Shown: positions 16,587 through 25,916 of the stretch, piece after piece
Numbering within the stretch: the stretch's first letter is position 1
Layout of the letters: each line of letters begins with the position of its first letter
Assembly: GCA_023421955.1 (NCBI GenBank)
Contig: JAEZSE010000039.1
Coordinates: 1-64,000, forward strand
Direction of reading: 5' to 3'
Source of the DNA: Bacillota bacterium
GTDB lineage: Bacteria; Bacillota; Clostridia; Christensenellales; UMGS416
DNA length: 64,000 nt
Translations under genes and position numbers: made by a program
The notes under the pieces: model-generated
Database searches by the model: none
What the model saw: only the letters and a program-made list of their open reading frames with translations
What the model was told of the DNA's origin: nothing

Positions 16587-17282
16587 GTGACTGTCATCAT
16601 CCCGTCTTATGAACCAACTGAGAAGCTGCTTGCCATCGTGTCTTTGCTGCGGGAGAAAACCGGTTACCGGATCGTCATTGTTGACGATGGCAGCGGCGAC
16701 CGTTTCCGCTCCTTTTTTTATGATGCTGCTGCGCTCGGTTGCATCATTCTACGCCATGACGTGAATCGCGGCAAAGGTGCCGCGCTGAAGACTGCGTTTG
16801 CGTGGGTGATTGAGAACCACCCGGGGGAGCCGGTGGTCTGTGTCGATTCCGACGGCCAGCAACGGATTGAGGACATCCAGAAGATTGCCGAGGCCATCGA
16901 GCCTGACAAGCGTGAGATGGTGATTGGAATGCGGAAGTTCGAGGGCAATGTGCCCATTCGGAGCCGCTTTGGCAATTGGGTCATGCGATTCCTTTTCCAC
17001 GCGGTAACTGGGAATTTCCTATACGATACCCAGAACGGTTTACGAGGCTATCCACCATCATTGCTGCCATGGTTGATTTCAATCGACGGAGAGCGTTTCG
17101 AATATGAGACCAACCTTCTTCTTCATGCCAAGGATGCGGGGGTCACGTTCCATGAAATCCGCATCCAGACGATCTACGAGAACAACAACAAGGGCTCACA
17201 CTACAAAGCCTTCCGCGACTCCGCCCGGATTTACCGCTGCCTCTTGAACTACAGGCGGACAGCAAATGCTGTAAAATCCTGA
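16587..17282 (+). CDS. Glycosyltransferase family 2, DPM1-like
   Basis: The 231-residue protein starts with VTVIIPSYEP and has the nucleotide-binding VDDGSGD and the acidic metal site CVDSDGQQ. A GT-A fold follows, with TQNGLRGYP and ERFEYETNLL. This is the pattern of dolichyl/polyprenyl-phosphate sugar transferases. GTG at 16587 was chosen because GGAAGGGA lies 9 nt upstream; a TTG at 16563 would add 8 residues. No transmembrane segment follows, so it is a soluble or peripheral enzyme. Donor and acceptor are unknown. Confidence 0.82.
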   Translation: MTVIIPSYEPTEKLLAIVSLLREKTGYRIVIVDDGSGDRFRSFFYDAAALGCIILRHDVNRGKGAALKTAFAWVIENHPGEPVVCVDSDGQQRIEDIQKIAEAIEPDKREMVIGMRKFEGNVPIRSRFGNWVMRFLFHAVTGNFLYDTQNGLRGYPPSLLPWLISIDGERFEYETNLLLHAKDAGVTFHEIRIQTIYENNNKGSHYKAFRDSARIYRCLLNYRRTANAVKS

Positions 17283-17347
17283 GTTTGTCATCTGAAATCT
17301 CAACATTACTAGATTATGTACAGGGTTTATTCTACATGAGGTACAAT

Positions 17348-17803
17348 ATGAACTGCATGATTTGCGAACGCATTGAAATGATCAAGTCATCCTCAAATCC
17401 ATACTTTGTTTATGAACTGGAGACTGGTTATGTGGTCATCGGCGACCATCAGCATTTTTATGGATACACCCTGTTCTTGTGCAAGGAGCATGTTACAGAG
17501 CTGCATTATTTACCCAAGGAAGTCAGACAGAAACACCTGGAAGAAATGTCTCTTGTTTATGAGGCCGTATTCCATGCATTCAAACCTGAGAAGTTGAACT
17601 GTGAGTTGCTTGGCAACGGAGAGGCCCACATGCACTGGCATTTCTTCCCCCGAAACTCCGGCGACACCCCGGAAAAAGGGCCTGTTTGGTGGCTCCCCAA
17701 AGAGGAAATGTATAGCGACGCGAAAAGACCCAGTATGATTGATTTGGTAAACATGAAAGAAAAATTGATACCTGAAATTGAGAAACTGATTTGCGCAGTA
17801 TGA
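17348..17803 (+). CDS. HIT family protein (histidine triad hydrolase)
   Basis: The 151-residue protein has the histidine triad H94-x-H96-x-H98 in EAHMHWHFFPR and an N-terminal CMIC (C3, C6), as in zinc-binding HIT proteins. HIT enzymes hydrolyse nucleotide phosphoramidates or dinucleoside polyphosphates. ATG at 17348 was chosen because GAGG lies 6 nt upstream; the longer reading from 17285 is weak. It follows the glycosyltransferase by 65 bp and may be cotranscribed. Confidence 0.85.
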   Translation: MNCMICERIEMIKSSSNPYFVYELETGYVVIGDHQHFYGYTLFLCKEHVTELHYLPKEVRQKHLEEMSLVYEAVFHAFKPEKLNCELLGNGEAHMHWHFFPRNSGDTPEKGPVWWLPKEEMYSDAKRPSMIDLVNMKEKLIPEIEKLICAV

Positions 17804-17941
17804 GCACCCTGTCAGCCTGTCATGCTTCTGTGAAACGGCTGCACCTTGTGCTGACGACGAATCCTTCGGATGATGCTCGCTCCTGCGCAGGATCTTTCGC
17901 CAGCGGCATGGGTAAGATCGGAGTTTTGGGAGGCAGAATCA

Positions 17942-18919
17942 ATGAAGTATCCTGTTAAGTGGCTGCTGGAAGGAGACCCATGGGTTGCATATTCCACGCG
18001 GCGTGGGCTCCTTGACGAAGACATATCCAGTTCCGATATGAAAAACATTTATATGACGATGGAAAATGATCCTCTTGTCTCAAGGCTTTTGAACGAAATG
18101 GAAGGGTGGGGGCGCAACGTTGTAAATAACCACAAAAACCCTTCTCATCTTTACCATAAGCTGAACCTGTTGGCCGATATGGGGCTGACTCTCAAGACTC
18201 CGCAGATTGCAAAAGCAGTGGAAACGATCCTGTGCCACAGAGATGTCAACGGTGTGCCGCAAGTGCTGATAAACGTACCAAAGCATTTTGGTGGCACTGG
18301 CCGGGATGATTGGGGCTGGGCTCTGTGTGACGCGCCTGTTTTGCTGTATACACTGTTGAAGCTTGGCATGAAGGAGTGCGTGCTGGAGAGCGGGATATCA
18401 CACCTGGTGATGCTGGCGCAGGAAAACGGCTGGCCGTGCGCGGTTTCACCGGAACTCGGAAAGTTCCGGGGTCCGGGCAGGAAGGACGATCCCTGCCCAT
18501 ACGCCACGCTCAGAATGGTAAAACTACTGCAATGTTGCTCTCGATGGAAGGGCAGCGCCGAAGCATTGTCGGGTGCGGAGGCTCTTCTGGGCCTTTGGGA
18601 AAGAAGCCTGCAGGAGCATCCTTATATGTTTTATATGGGTACTGACTTTAGAAAGCTGAAAGCGCCGCTCATCTGGTACGATATTGTCAGTGTATCCGAT
18701 GTTTTGGCTTGCTGCCCACAGATACACAGTGACAAAAGGTTCAAGGAAATGCTTGATTGTATCATGAGCAAAGCAGATGCGAATGGCTACTTTACACCCG
18801 AATCCGTTTACCTCTCCATGAAGGATTGGGAATTCGGTCAGAAAAAAGAACCTTCAAGGTGGCTGACGTTGTGTATTTATAAGCTGCTCAAGCAAGCCGG
18901 GGTCCCAATGGAAGCATAA
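17942..18919 (+). CDS. Alpha/alpha-toroid (prenyltransferase/squalene-cyclase-like) protein
   Basis: The 325-residue protein starts MKYPVKWLLEGDPWVAYSTR and has repeated helical stretches ending in short glycine turns, e.g. QVLINVPKHFGGTGRDDWGWALCDAP. It matches a family of toroid-like proteins often mislabelled as nitrogen-fixation proteins; no nif context exists here. GGGAGG lies 8 nt before the ATG at 17942, so the 24 extra upstream residues were dropped. The function is unknown. Confidence 0.6.
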   Translation: MKYPVKWLLEGDPWVAYSTRRGLLDEDISSSDMKNIYMTMENDPLVSRLLNEMEGWGRNVVNNHKNPSHLYHKLNLLADMGLTLKTPQIAKAVETILCHRDVNGVPQVLINVPKHFGGTGRDDWGWALCDAPVLLYTLLKLGMKECVLESGISHLVMLAQENGWPCAVSPELGKFRGPGRKDDPCPYATLRMVKLLQCCSRWKGSAEALSGAEALLGLWERSLQEHPYMFYMGTDFRKLKAPLIWYDIVSVSDVLACCPQIHSDKRFKEMLDCIMSKADANGYFTPESVYLSMKDWEFGQKKEPSRWLTLCIYKLLKQAGVPMEA

Positions 18920-18975
18920 GCCATGTGTGCCACATCCATGAGCAATCTTATGTTAAGTCACCCTCATCGGACAAT

Positions 18976-19004
18976 CATGGGTGGGGCACACAACCCCACC
19001 CATG
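18976..19004. terminator. Hairpin between convergent genes
   Basis: A perfect 11-bp stem (18976-18986 with 18994-19004, loop CACACAA) lies between two converging genes. There is no strong T-run on either side, so a bidirectional terminator is only probable. Confidence 0.5.
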
Positions 19005-19029
19005 CTTAATCTCTGCGATCTTTGCCCCA

Positions 19030-20046
19030 TCAATAAGCCCGCCCGGGCATGATCTTGGCAGCATCCTCTGCATAGAAGATCTCTTCTTGCACATAGGCAA
19101 TTTTGTCCACTTTCTGGTTTGCCTCCAGCGCCCGGATAATGCCCTCCACACGGGGCCCGTGCAGCGGGTTGCACTCCACAACGGCGTCAATGTTGCCCCT
19201 GATCATTGCTTGGAAGGCTGCCCTCACCCCGTCAAAGGAAATGATGATGATGTCACCCTTGGGCCCACAGGTCTTGCCGGCCGCCTTGATGGCCTTGATC
19301 GCACCGAAGGCCATGTTGTCGTTTTCAGAGATGACCACGTCAATGTCCGGGTATTTCTCCAGCAGTGAAGTCATGATCTGCTGGCCGGATGCCTCGGTGA
19401 AATCGCCGGGCTGCCGGTCCAGCATGACCCAGTTTTTATGGTTGAGCATCTTTTCGGCGAAGCCCTCGGTGCGGCCCAGCTGGGCGGAGGAGCCCATTGT
19501 GCCCTGGATCGTCGCGATGCTAATCGTCTTGGTGTCGGGCACACCGCGCTTTTCCAGCACCGTTTCCAGCGCCGTGACGGCGCTGTAGCCCTCCAGCAGG
19601 AAGTTGGAACCAACCCAGGCAGTGTACAGGCTATCGTCTTCGGTTTGGATCATGCGGTCCACGATGATCACGGGGATACCGGCTGCCCGGGCTTCGCCGA
19701 GCACGGTGTCATAACCGGTCTCGATGATGGGGGCCAGCACGATGTAGTCCACGCCCTTTTTGATAAAGCTGCGGATCGCTTCAATCTGCAAGGCCGGCTG
19801 CTGCTGGCAATCCACCATTTCAAACTGATAGCCGTTGGCTTCAGAAAACGTCTCCCGCATAGACTTGGTGTTTGCTGCCCGCCAGTCTGACTCGGCGCCC
19901 ACCTGCGCAAAGCCGATGGAGATGGGTTTGCCGTCTGCCGCCATCGGCGCTTGGGTGCTGGCGAGGGGTTGGCTTGCGCATGCTGCCAACGATGTGGTTA
20001 TCAAAAGCGTCAGAGCCAACGCAATGATCTTCTTCATGGGTATCAT
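19030..20046 (-). CDS. Sugar ABC transporter substrate-binding lipoprotein, YtfQ-like
   Basis: The 338-residue protein is a Peripla_BP_4-type sugar-binding protein with a lipobox (SLAAC near residue 22). GFAQVGAESDWRAANTKSM, the QIEAIRSFIKKGVDYIVLAP segment and VDRMIQTEDDSLY closely follow the galactofuranose binder YtfQ. It would deliver a furanose sugar to an ABC importer from the outer face of the membrane. No permease or ATPase gene is nearby, so it is an orphan here. AGGAGG lies 6 nt before the start. Confidence 0.85.
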   Translation of the reverse strand: MIPMKKIIALALTLLITTSLAACASQPLASTQAPMAADGKPISIGFAQVGAESDWRAANTKSMRETFSEANGYQFEMVDCQQQPALQIEAIRSFIKKGVDYIVLAPIIETGYDTVLGEARAAGIPVIIVDRMIQTEDDSLYTAWVGSNFLLEGYSAVTALETVLEKRGVPDTKTISIATIQGTMGSSAQLGRTEGFAEKMLNHKNWVMLDRQPGDFTEASGQQIMTSLLEKYPDIDVVISENDNMAFGAIKAIKAAGKTCGPKGDIIIISFDGVRAAFQAMIRGNIDAVVECNPLHGPRVEGIIRALEANQKVDKIAYVQEEIFYAEDAAKIMPGRAY

Positions 20047-20312
20047 GGTGAGCCTCCTGGTGTGTTGGTGTTGTGGTCAAGAGGGCAGACAAGCCCGCCG
20101 AATGCCTCGCCATGGGTGCGGAGCTTCGACGGACCTGGTGGTTTTGTATGGATGCATGTTGACATATTGTACTTCGGAATAATGCGGCGGAAAGATAAGC
20201 AAGAATCAGGAATTTCGCTCTATTGCGCTTGCTGGAGATGGCAGGGAATGAAGGAAACAGGGAGCGTTTGCACTGCCTGCATAAGCAGTGCAAATTGCTC
20301 CACAATATTAGG

Positions 20313-20810
20313 ATGCTGAATAACTGGAATCCGGAATACCTGTATATTGTTTTTGCATGGGTGGTAACAATACCCACCCTTCTGCTGCTCATTCCTAAAA
20401 AGAAGATCAGTGTTGCTGTGGTTGCCTTCCTGGGCAAGCAATTCGTCACATGGCTGCTCGGGCTGATCGTTGTCCAGCTTGGCTTGATCGAGTATCCGGT
20501 CCGGCTCTTTCCCAAGGCAAACATGACAAGCTTCACCTTTGAGTTTTTGGTTTACCCTTCCATCTGCGCGATATTCATTGTGCATTATCCGCAAAACAAA
20601 AGCAGGCTAACGCAACTGCTGTATTATGCCGTGTATTGCACAGCAATCACCATCGTTGAGGTGCTGGTGGAGCGATATACTGACATTATTGTGTATAAGC
20701 ACTGGCATTGGTACACCACATGGTTGTCCTTGTTTGCCACACTCTATATCACCAAGAAATTTGTTGATTGGTTCTTCAGGAGAGTGGAAAAAGAAGCAAG
20801 GATGAATTGA
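20313..20810 (+). CDS. CBO0543 family polytopic membrane protein
   Basis: The protein is 165 residues from ATG 20313; the start is uncertain because no good ribosome site is visible and longer readings begin at 20238 or 20271. It has about five membrane segments, including YLYIVFAWVVTIPTLLLLIP, FEFLVYPSICAIFIVHYP and WLSLFATLYITKKFVDWFF. The pattern N-W-N-P...IPKKK and the EYP and VLVERYTDIIVY segments fit the CBO0543 family, which has no known function. It is divergent from the sugar-binding lipoprotein gene. Confidence 0.65.
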   Translation: MLNNWNPEYLYIVFAWVVTIPTLLLLIPKKKISVAVVAFLGKQFVTWLLGLIVVQLGLIEYPVRLFPKANMTSFTFEFLVYPSICAIFIVHYPQNKSRLTQLLYYAVYCTAITIVEVLVERYTDIIVYKHWHWYTTWLSLFATLYITKKFVDWFFRRVEKEARMN

Positions 20811-20842
20811 TTGACATCCCTCGCGCCGACAACCTGATCAGT

Positions 20843-20875
20843 GGGAGGGGTTCCGTGGAAGAGGAAACCCCTCCG
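20843..20875. terminator. Inverted repeat between convergent genes
   Basis: GGGAGGGGTTCC pairs with GGAAACCCCTCC across a short loop, between the CBO0543 gene and the beta-helix gene. There is no T-run; it is a weak terminator candidate. Confidence 0.4.
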
Positions 20876-20906
20876 TCAACCAGCGCATGACACTTCCACC
20901 CGGCAG

Positions 20907-23144
20907 TCAGTCCACAAGGATGACCTTGTTGGTGCCATTGCCAAACTTTTCGATGATGGCCTTTTCCGCCTGCCCGGCAGGATACTGCCGATACCCCTTG
21001 TCAAGGAACGGCAAGGAACTCGTTGTCAGCGCGATGAACGTATTGTCATAGATCTCCGGTAGAGTTTTGCCCGTCATCGTGCAGACGAACAACCAGCCGT
21101 AGCATCCGAAGAACAGGTTGTTGTGGATGCGGAGATTCTTGTTTGTGTTGGGATACTCGGGCAACCACAATCCGCTGCCCATCGGGTAACCTTGGGTGAT
21201 TTGCGTATTGCCCCAGGTGAAGCCGCTCATCATGGCGATGTTTTCGGAAATGTCGTAGTCGTTGTAAAACGGCTCTGAGATCCCGTCCTTCTTCCAATGA
21301 ACGATCATAATACTGTCGCGTGAGCGCTCAAGCAGATTCCCTTTAATAACGATGTTGCGATACGGTTTGCTGTCGATGTTGCCTTCTGACGTCATTCCTT
21401 CCTGGAATGTATCGTGTACATAGTTGTTTTGTATAGTATTCTTTTGACCACGGATGTTAAAGCCACCTCCCGCTACATTGACCAATTCCGGAGGCGGAGC
21501 GAACGGCTCATTGCCATTGTCTGAGAGCATCGCTCCGCCGCACCAGCCTACTTCACAATTCTGGATCTTGCTATCGGCGTCGGCGGTACTGATGCCCGAT
21601 GTGCCCACGTATCGAATACAAAGGCTGTCGGCCGTGCAGCCGTTTTGTAGCTCCAGGAAGCAACTATTATTACCTTTACCCCGGCATCCGAACTCAATGG
21701 AATCGAAAACCTCACCGGGGTTACCCTCATCACATCGGAAATAGAGCGGCCCGTCCGTGATATAGTTCGGATACCAGATGTATTCCACCTTTTTCGTTTT
21801 TGGCAGACCACTCTCCACGCTGGAAAAGAACGCATGGTTGCGGTAGAGCTGCTTTTTCACATCGAAAGCCGTGCCGTCGGCGTTCGTCCACCGCCCTTTG
21901 CGCCAGTGCGGGGCCACCTTGTATGCCCAGCTCTCCCCGCCGTTGAAATACAGGTTGCCGCAGTCATACATCTTCCGGTGATAGACCCAAATCTTCTCTC
22001 CGTTGGCACCCTCGTGATAAAGCGTCCACTTGCCTGCGTCCGCGCCATCCTCCGGCGAAAGGGTGAAGACCGGTTTGTCTCCCTCTCCATAGGCCGAATA
22101 GGTCACGCCCTGCTTGCAGATCAGATACTCTTCGCAGCGCCACAGCCCGCCGCGCTCGAAGAACACGGCGTCGCCCTTCTTCAGTTTGGCTTTGTTGACC
22201 CGCTGCACCGTTGCCCATGCGGTTGCGGGCGTTTTGCCGTCCTTCTTGTCGCTGCCGCCGTTGGAAACGTAATAGGCCGTGCCGGTGTAGCTCACCTTCG
22301 TGGGGCTGTTTCGGATTTCTTTACGCCGCGCTTCGGCCTGGGCGAAATAGGCCAGTGCTTCTTCACTGCACCACTTTCTATAATCCACCTTCAGCGCAAC
22401 GTCCCAGTCGCTCTCATACAGGCGCAGCGCGGCCTTGATGGCAGCCTCCCGGGTAAAGTCGTCACCGAAGCGAATCAAGCCATCCTTGTCAAAATCAAAA
22501 AGCGTTGAGCCATCCACGGAGGAGACGCGCCGGATGACGAACCAACAGGCCACGGCAAACACCTTGTTTTCCGTCTCCTTGCCGCTTTTGGGATCCACCC
22601 AGAGCTTGTCCCAGCCGGCAAACAGCGGATAGTCATATTGAAGGCCGCCCCACCAGTTGTCGGCGCCGATATAACCCTCCAGATCAAAGCTGGCCTTGTA
22701 GTCGGCCAAGCCCATTGCCTCTGCGGCATAATAGAGGGCCAACGCCCCGTCATCCCGCTTCATTGGCCGGTCAGAATCTAGCGCCAGCGCGGCTTTTTCC
22801 TTCCAGGCAGCGGTCTCGCCCGCGTCATGGAGCGTGACCAGATTGGTCAGCATCCCGCAGAACTCGCCATAGGTGACCGCCCTGTTCCAGTCGCCCTGCA
22901 GCTCCTGCGGCACAAAACCGTAAGAAACCGCGCGCTGCACTTCCCGGTCGTCGGAAGTTTCTGCTGTCGGCTCAGCCGTCGGCGCAACCGTTTGCTCAGC
23001 GGTGGGGTTCGGCGTTGGCTCAGCCGCCGGCATAGCTGTTGGTTCGGTTGTTGGTGCTGTTGTTGGATTTATTGCTGCTTGTCCGCAGGAACAAAGAGAA
23101 ATGAGCATCATGAGTACAAGCAAAGAAGATATCACTTTCTTCAT
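20907..23144 (-). CDS. Lipoprotein with right-handed beta-helix domain
   Basis: The 745-residue protein has a lipobox (SLCSC, near residue 20), then a Pro/Thr/Glu/Ala-rich spacer with repeated PTAEPT-like units to about residue 65. An EF-hand-like FDFDKDGLIRFGDDF segment lies in its first half. From about residue 290 (AYYVSNGGSDKKDGKTPATAW) it shows a right-handed parallel beta-helix pattern with many N/G-ended coils (RNIVIKGNLL, NIAMMSG, NLRIHNNLFF). This fold is typical of polysaccharide lyases and related surface enzymes. GGAGG lies 8 nt upstream of the ATG. The promoter carries a LacI-type operator. The substrate is unknown; a plant polysaccharide is likely from context. Confidence 0.8.
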   Translation of the reverse strand: MKKVISSLLVLMMLISLCSCGQAAINPTTAPTTEPTAMPAAEPTPNPTAEQTVAPTAEPTAETSDDREVQRAVSYGFVPQELQGDWNRAVTYGEFCGMLTNLVTLHDAGETAAWKEKAALALDSDRPMKRDDGALALYYAAEAMGLADYKASFDLEGYIGADNWWGGLQYDYPLFAGWDKLWVDPKSGKETENKVFAVACWFVIRRVSSVDGSTLFDFDKDGLIRFGDDFTREAAIKAALRLYESDWDVALKVDYRKWCSEEALAYFAQAEARRKEIRNSPTKVSYTGTAYYVSNGGSDKKDGKTPATAWATVQRVNKAKLKKGDAVFFERGGLWRCEEYLICKQGVTYSAYGEGDKPVFTLSPEDGADAGKWTLYHEGANGEKIWVYHRKMYDCGNLYFNGGESWAYKVAPHWRKGRWTNADGTAFDVKKQLYRNHAFFSSVESGLPKTKKVEYIWYPNYITDGPLYFRCDEGNPGEVFDSIEFGCRGKGNNSCFLELQNGCTADSLCIRYVGTSGISTADADSKIQNCEVGWCGGAMLSDNGNEPFAPPPELVNVAGGGFNIRGQKNTIQNNYVHDTFQEGMTSEGNIDSKPYRNIVIKGNLLERSRDSIMIVHWKKDGISEPFYNDYDISENIAMMSGFTWGNTQITQGYPMGSGLWLPEYPNTNKNLRIHNNLFFGCYGWLFVCTMTGKTLPEIYDNTFIALTTSSLPFLDKGYRQYPAGQAEKAIIEKFGNGTNKVILVD

Positions 23145-23173
23145 AAAGCGGGCCTCCGGAAATTTACAAAGTC

Positions 23174-23208
23174 ATTATAATATTTATCATTTGAATGTAA
23201 AGCGCTTT
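23174..23208 (-). promoter_or_regulatory. Promoter with LacI/cre-like operator
   Basis: On the minus strand: TTTACA (23196-23201), a 16-bp spacer and TATAAT (23174-23179). The palindrome AAAGCGCTTT (23199-23208) overlaps the -35 box. Its core resembles LacI/CcpA-family operators, though the outer bases of a full cre site do not match. Confidence 0.6.
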
Positions 23209-23261
23209 TCTTCCATGTGAACAATACAATGTGGGACTTCCTTCAACGGTGGAGGAAGCGA

Positions 23262-25442
23262 TTAATCTCCTTCATCACACTCTCTTCGCGAATCGCCGGC
23301 AACCCTGCAATACGCCGCAGAGATCACCTTCACCCCCACCTTCGAAAACCTCACCGTCACAATGCAGCTCTCCCCATCCACCTCCAATACTTCTCCCCGC
23401 CCAAACTGCCTGTGCATGACCTCCACCCCCGGCTCCAGCCCCTCCGGCATCCCCGAAGGCATTTCTGCAGCCTTGGGCGCAGGCTGCTTGGCGATGTGGC
23501 TGGCCAGCGCGCGCTTGAGTGCGACGCCTGGCAACGCCTCGGCGATGAACCGCGAAGGCTCGGCCTTGTGCCCCAACACCTTCTGGCAGGTCACCAGCTC
23601 TGCTGACTGACGGGCGCGGGTGAGCGTCACATAGAAAAGCCTGCGCTCCTCCTCTATGGGTGCGGCGTTGCGCTCGGCGAGAGCAGCGATGGCGTTGCCG
23701 GTGGGGAACCGGCCATCGATGAGGTCGGCCACCAGCACGTGGTCAAACTCCAGGCCCTTGGCTGAGTGGGCCGTGGAGATGGTCAATGCGCCGGGGCCGC
23801 CGGAGCCGCCGCGCTGGGCAAGGGCCGAAAGCTCGTCGATGCGGGCCAATAGCGCCGGGGTGTCGCCCACGCCGGCGATGATGGAGGAGAGGATGTCCAG
23901 CGTGTGCAGCGCCGAAAGCATGGCGGGGCCAGCGCCGAACGTCTTTTTGAGGTGGTCGCGGTAATTGAGCCTGTCCAATACGAGGGCGATGGCATCCCGC
24001 AGCGGGGATTGCGCCAGCTCCGCCATGCCGGCGCGGACTTCAACAAGGCGCTTGACCGTGGTTTCGCGCAGGTCGGGCAGCGCCAGCAGCGCCTCCAGCG
24101 CCGAGGGGGCCTGCCCCCGGGCCAGGAGCTGGGCGGCGGCGTCCATCTGGTCGCGGCTCACGGCGGCGCCCAGCTTCCAGTAGATCTGCCGCAGGGCAGC
24201 GGCATCCAATGGGTCATGGGCCAGCGCGAGGAACGCCAGCAGGTCGCGCACCACGCGGCCGGTGAAGAAGTCTGCCTTGTGCTCCCGCATCGTGAAGGGC
24301 ACGGCGGCGCGGTCCAGCGCGTCCATCAGCGCCAGCGCCGAGCCGTTTTCCCGCAGCAGCACCGCCCGGCTGCCGGGAAGGTCGTGCTTGAGCCAGGCCA
24401 GCACATGGCCGGGCAGGCCGGCGCTCTCCGGCAGCGTGGTCTGCGCAATGGCGGGCCCTGCGACGCCTCGGCCTGCCATGGCCTTGGCGCGGCGGGCACG
24501 GTTGCGGCGGATCAGGCGGTTGGCGGCGGCGATGATCGGCTCGGCGGAGCGGTAGTTGCGCTCCATCAGCAGCACCTTCGCCCCCGGATAGTCCTGCTCG
24601 AAGCGCAGCAGACGCTCGGGGCTGGCGGCGCGGAAGCCGTAGATGCTCTGGTCCTCATCGCCCACCATGAAAAGGTTGTTGTGCGGCGCGGCCAGCAGCC
24701 GGATGATCTCGTGCTGCAGCAGCGAAACATCCTGCGCTTCGTCCACACTCACATAGCGGTATTGGTCGCGGCAGCGCTCCAGCAGCCGGGGCATCACCCG
24801 GAAGGCCGCCAGCGCCTTGTCCAGCATGTCGTCAAAGTCCATGCAGCCGTTTTGGTTCTTATAGCCTTCATAAGCGGCAAAGATCGCTGGGAAGTTGCGG
24901 GTGGCCCATTCGCCGGCTTCAATCTGCTCGTCGGTCATCATGCGGTTCTTTGCCAGGCCGATGGCGTTGGTCAGCTCCTCCAGCCTGTCGTCCGGCAGAA
25001 ACTCGCCGCCGTTGATTTCGCTGTGGATCTGCCGCAGCAGCCGGGCCTTGCCATCCTCGATGAGCCGGGGCACCTGCCTGCCCACCGCGCTGCCATATTG
25101 CCGCAGCACCGAGTTGCAGAAGCTGTGGATCGTGGCAAACCGCACCGCCTCCGCCCCCCGGCCCTGAAAGAGCGACCGGAACCGGGCCTCCATATCCAGC
25201 CGGGCCGAGCGGTTGAAGGTGAGTGTCAGAATGTGCTCCGGTGGCACAGCCCGCTCCATCACCAGAAACGCCGTGCGGGCCGCCAGCACCGTGGTCTTGC
25301 CGCTGCCGGGCACAGCCAGCAGCAGCACCGGCCCCTCCGTGGTCAACACGGCCTGGCGCTGCTGTGGGTTCAGGTGGATGTTGTGATGGGCTGCAAGCTG
25401 CTCAATGAAATCCAATGCTGCCTCAAGGGTGTGTGATGGCAT
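23262..25442 (-). CDS. ATP-dependent DNA helicase, UvrD/PcrA-like (SF1)
   Basis: The 726-residue protein has the SF1A helicase motifs in order: Q motif LNPQQRQAV, Walker A VPGSGKTT, motif II VDEAQD, motif III GDEDQSIYGFR, motif IV ERNYRS, motif V TAHSAKGLEFDHV and motif VI VTLTRAR. The C-terminus (GVEVMHRQFGRGEVLEVDG) is the small Tudor-like domain of PcrA that contacts RNA polymerase. The start at 25442 lacks a strong ribosome site; upstream sequence is repeat DNA. It differs enough from housekeeping PcrA (DEAQD, shorter 2B region) that a second UvrD-type paralogue is likely. Confidence 0.85.
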   Translation of the reverse strand: MPSHTLEAALDFIEQLAAHHNIHLNPQQRQAVLTTEGPVLLLAVPGSGKTTVLAARTAFLVMERAVPPEHILTLTFNRSARLDMEARFRSLFQGRGAEAVRFATIHSFCNSVLRQYGSAVGRQVPRLIEDGKARLLRQIHSEINGGEFLPDDRLEELTNAIGLAKNRMMTDEQIEAGEWATRNFPAIFAAYEGYKNQNGCMDFDDMLDKALAAFRVMPRLLERCRDQYRYVSVDEAQDVSLLQHEIIRLLAAPHNNLFMVGDEDQSIYGFRAASPERLLRFEQDYPGAKVLLMERNYRSAEPIIAAANRLIRRNRARRAKAMAGRGVAGPAIAQTTLPESAGLPGHVLAWLKHDLPGSRAVLLRENGSALALMDALDRAAVPFTMREHKADFFTGRVVRDLLAFLALAHDPLDAAALRQIYWKLGAAVSRDQMDAAAQLLARGQAPSALEALLALPDLRETTVKRLVEVRAGMAELAQSPLRDAIALVLDRLNYRDHLKKTFGAGPAMLSALHTLDILSSIIAGVGDTPALLARIDELSALAQRGGSGGPGALTISTAHSAKGLEFDHVLVADLIDGRFPTGNAIAALAERNAAPIEEERRLFYVTLTRARQSAELVTCQKVLGHKAEPSRFIAEALPGVALKRALASHIAKQPAPKAAEMPSGMPEGLEPGVEVMHRQFGRGEVLEVDGESCIVTVRFSKVGVKVISAAYCRVAGDSRRECDEGD

Positions 25443-25469
25443 TACGATACGGCAGATCGGGGGAGTGGT

Positions 25470-25590
25470 CAAGGGGATAAATCCCCCTTCATCACCTGTG
25501 GGCGACAACCCAAAGAAATCCCCCCTGCCCCTGCTGGGGCATCCCCCCTTGAATTTTTGCCTTTGGCAAAAACAAGGGCGGGTGGGGAAG
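25470..25590. repeat. R1 copy 6, with partial extra copy
   Basis: Stem A GCCCC-tgct-GGGGC (25527-25540) and stem B TTTTTGCC-ttt-GGCAAAAA (25554-25572) sit in the frame AAATCCCCCCT, CATCCCCCCTTGAA and ACAAGGGCGGGTGGGGA. A degraded extra copy lies at 25470-25510. Confidence 0.8.
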
Positions 25591-25608
25591 TCGCGCTCTT
25601 GCTTAACA

Positions 25609-25760
25609 GTAGGGGCCGGGCTCCGTCCCGGCCCGCGTTAATAACTCCCTCGTCTGTTTAGCGCTCACCCTTCGGCCCCTCTCCAATCTTCAGAGACCCT
25701 CTCCCCCCACCCCCCCTCCCCCTTGCTAGTGGGAGGGGGAGATTCTACTCCGGGGGCTGT
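25609..25760. repeat. R2 element and R3-like tract
   Basis: A perfect R2 hairpin, GGGCCGGG-ctccgt-CCCGGCCC (25613-25634), is preceded by AGTAGG. After it come C-rich and G-rich complementary tracts (CCCCCTCCCCCTTGCTAGTGGGAGGGGGAGA, split around 25720-25745). The stretch 25443-25916 has no gene that I can support. Confidence 0.75.
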
Positions 25761-25916
25761 CGCCCCCGATCCCCCGCGCCTTAACCATGCGGATACGATC
25801 ATATAGGTAGGATTCGGGGTAATAGGGGCGAAGCCCCTAAACTAGAATACCCCTCCCACAGTGATGGGGGAGGGGTAAAGGGAGAGGGTCTCTGAAGATG
25901 GTAGATTGGGCTAGGG

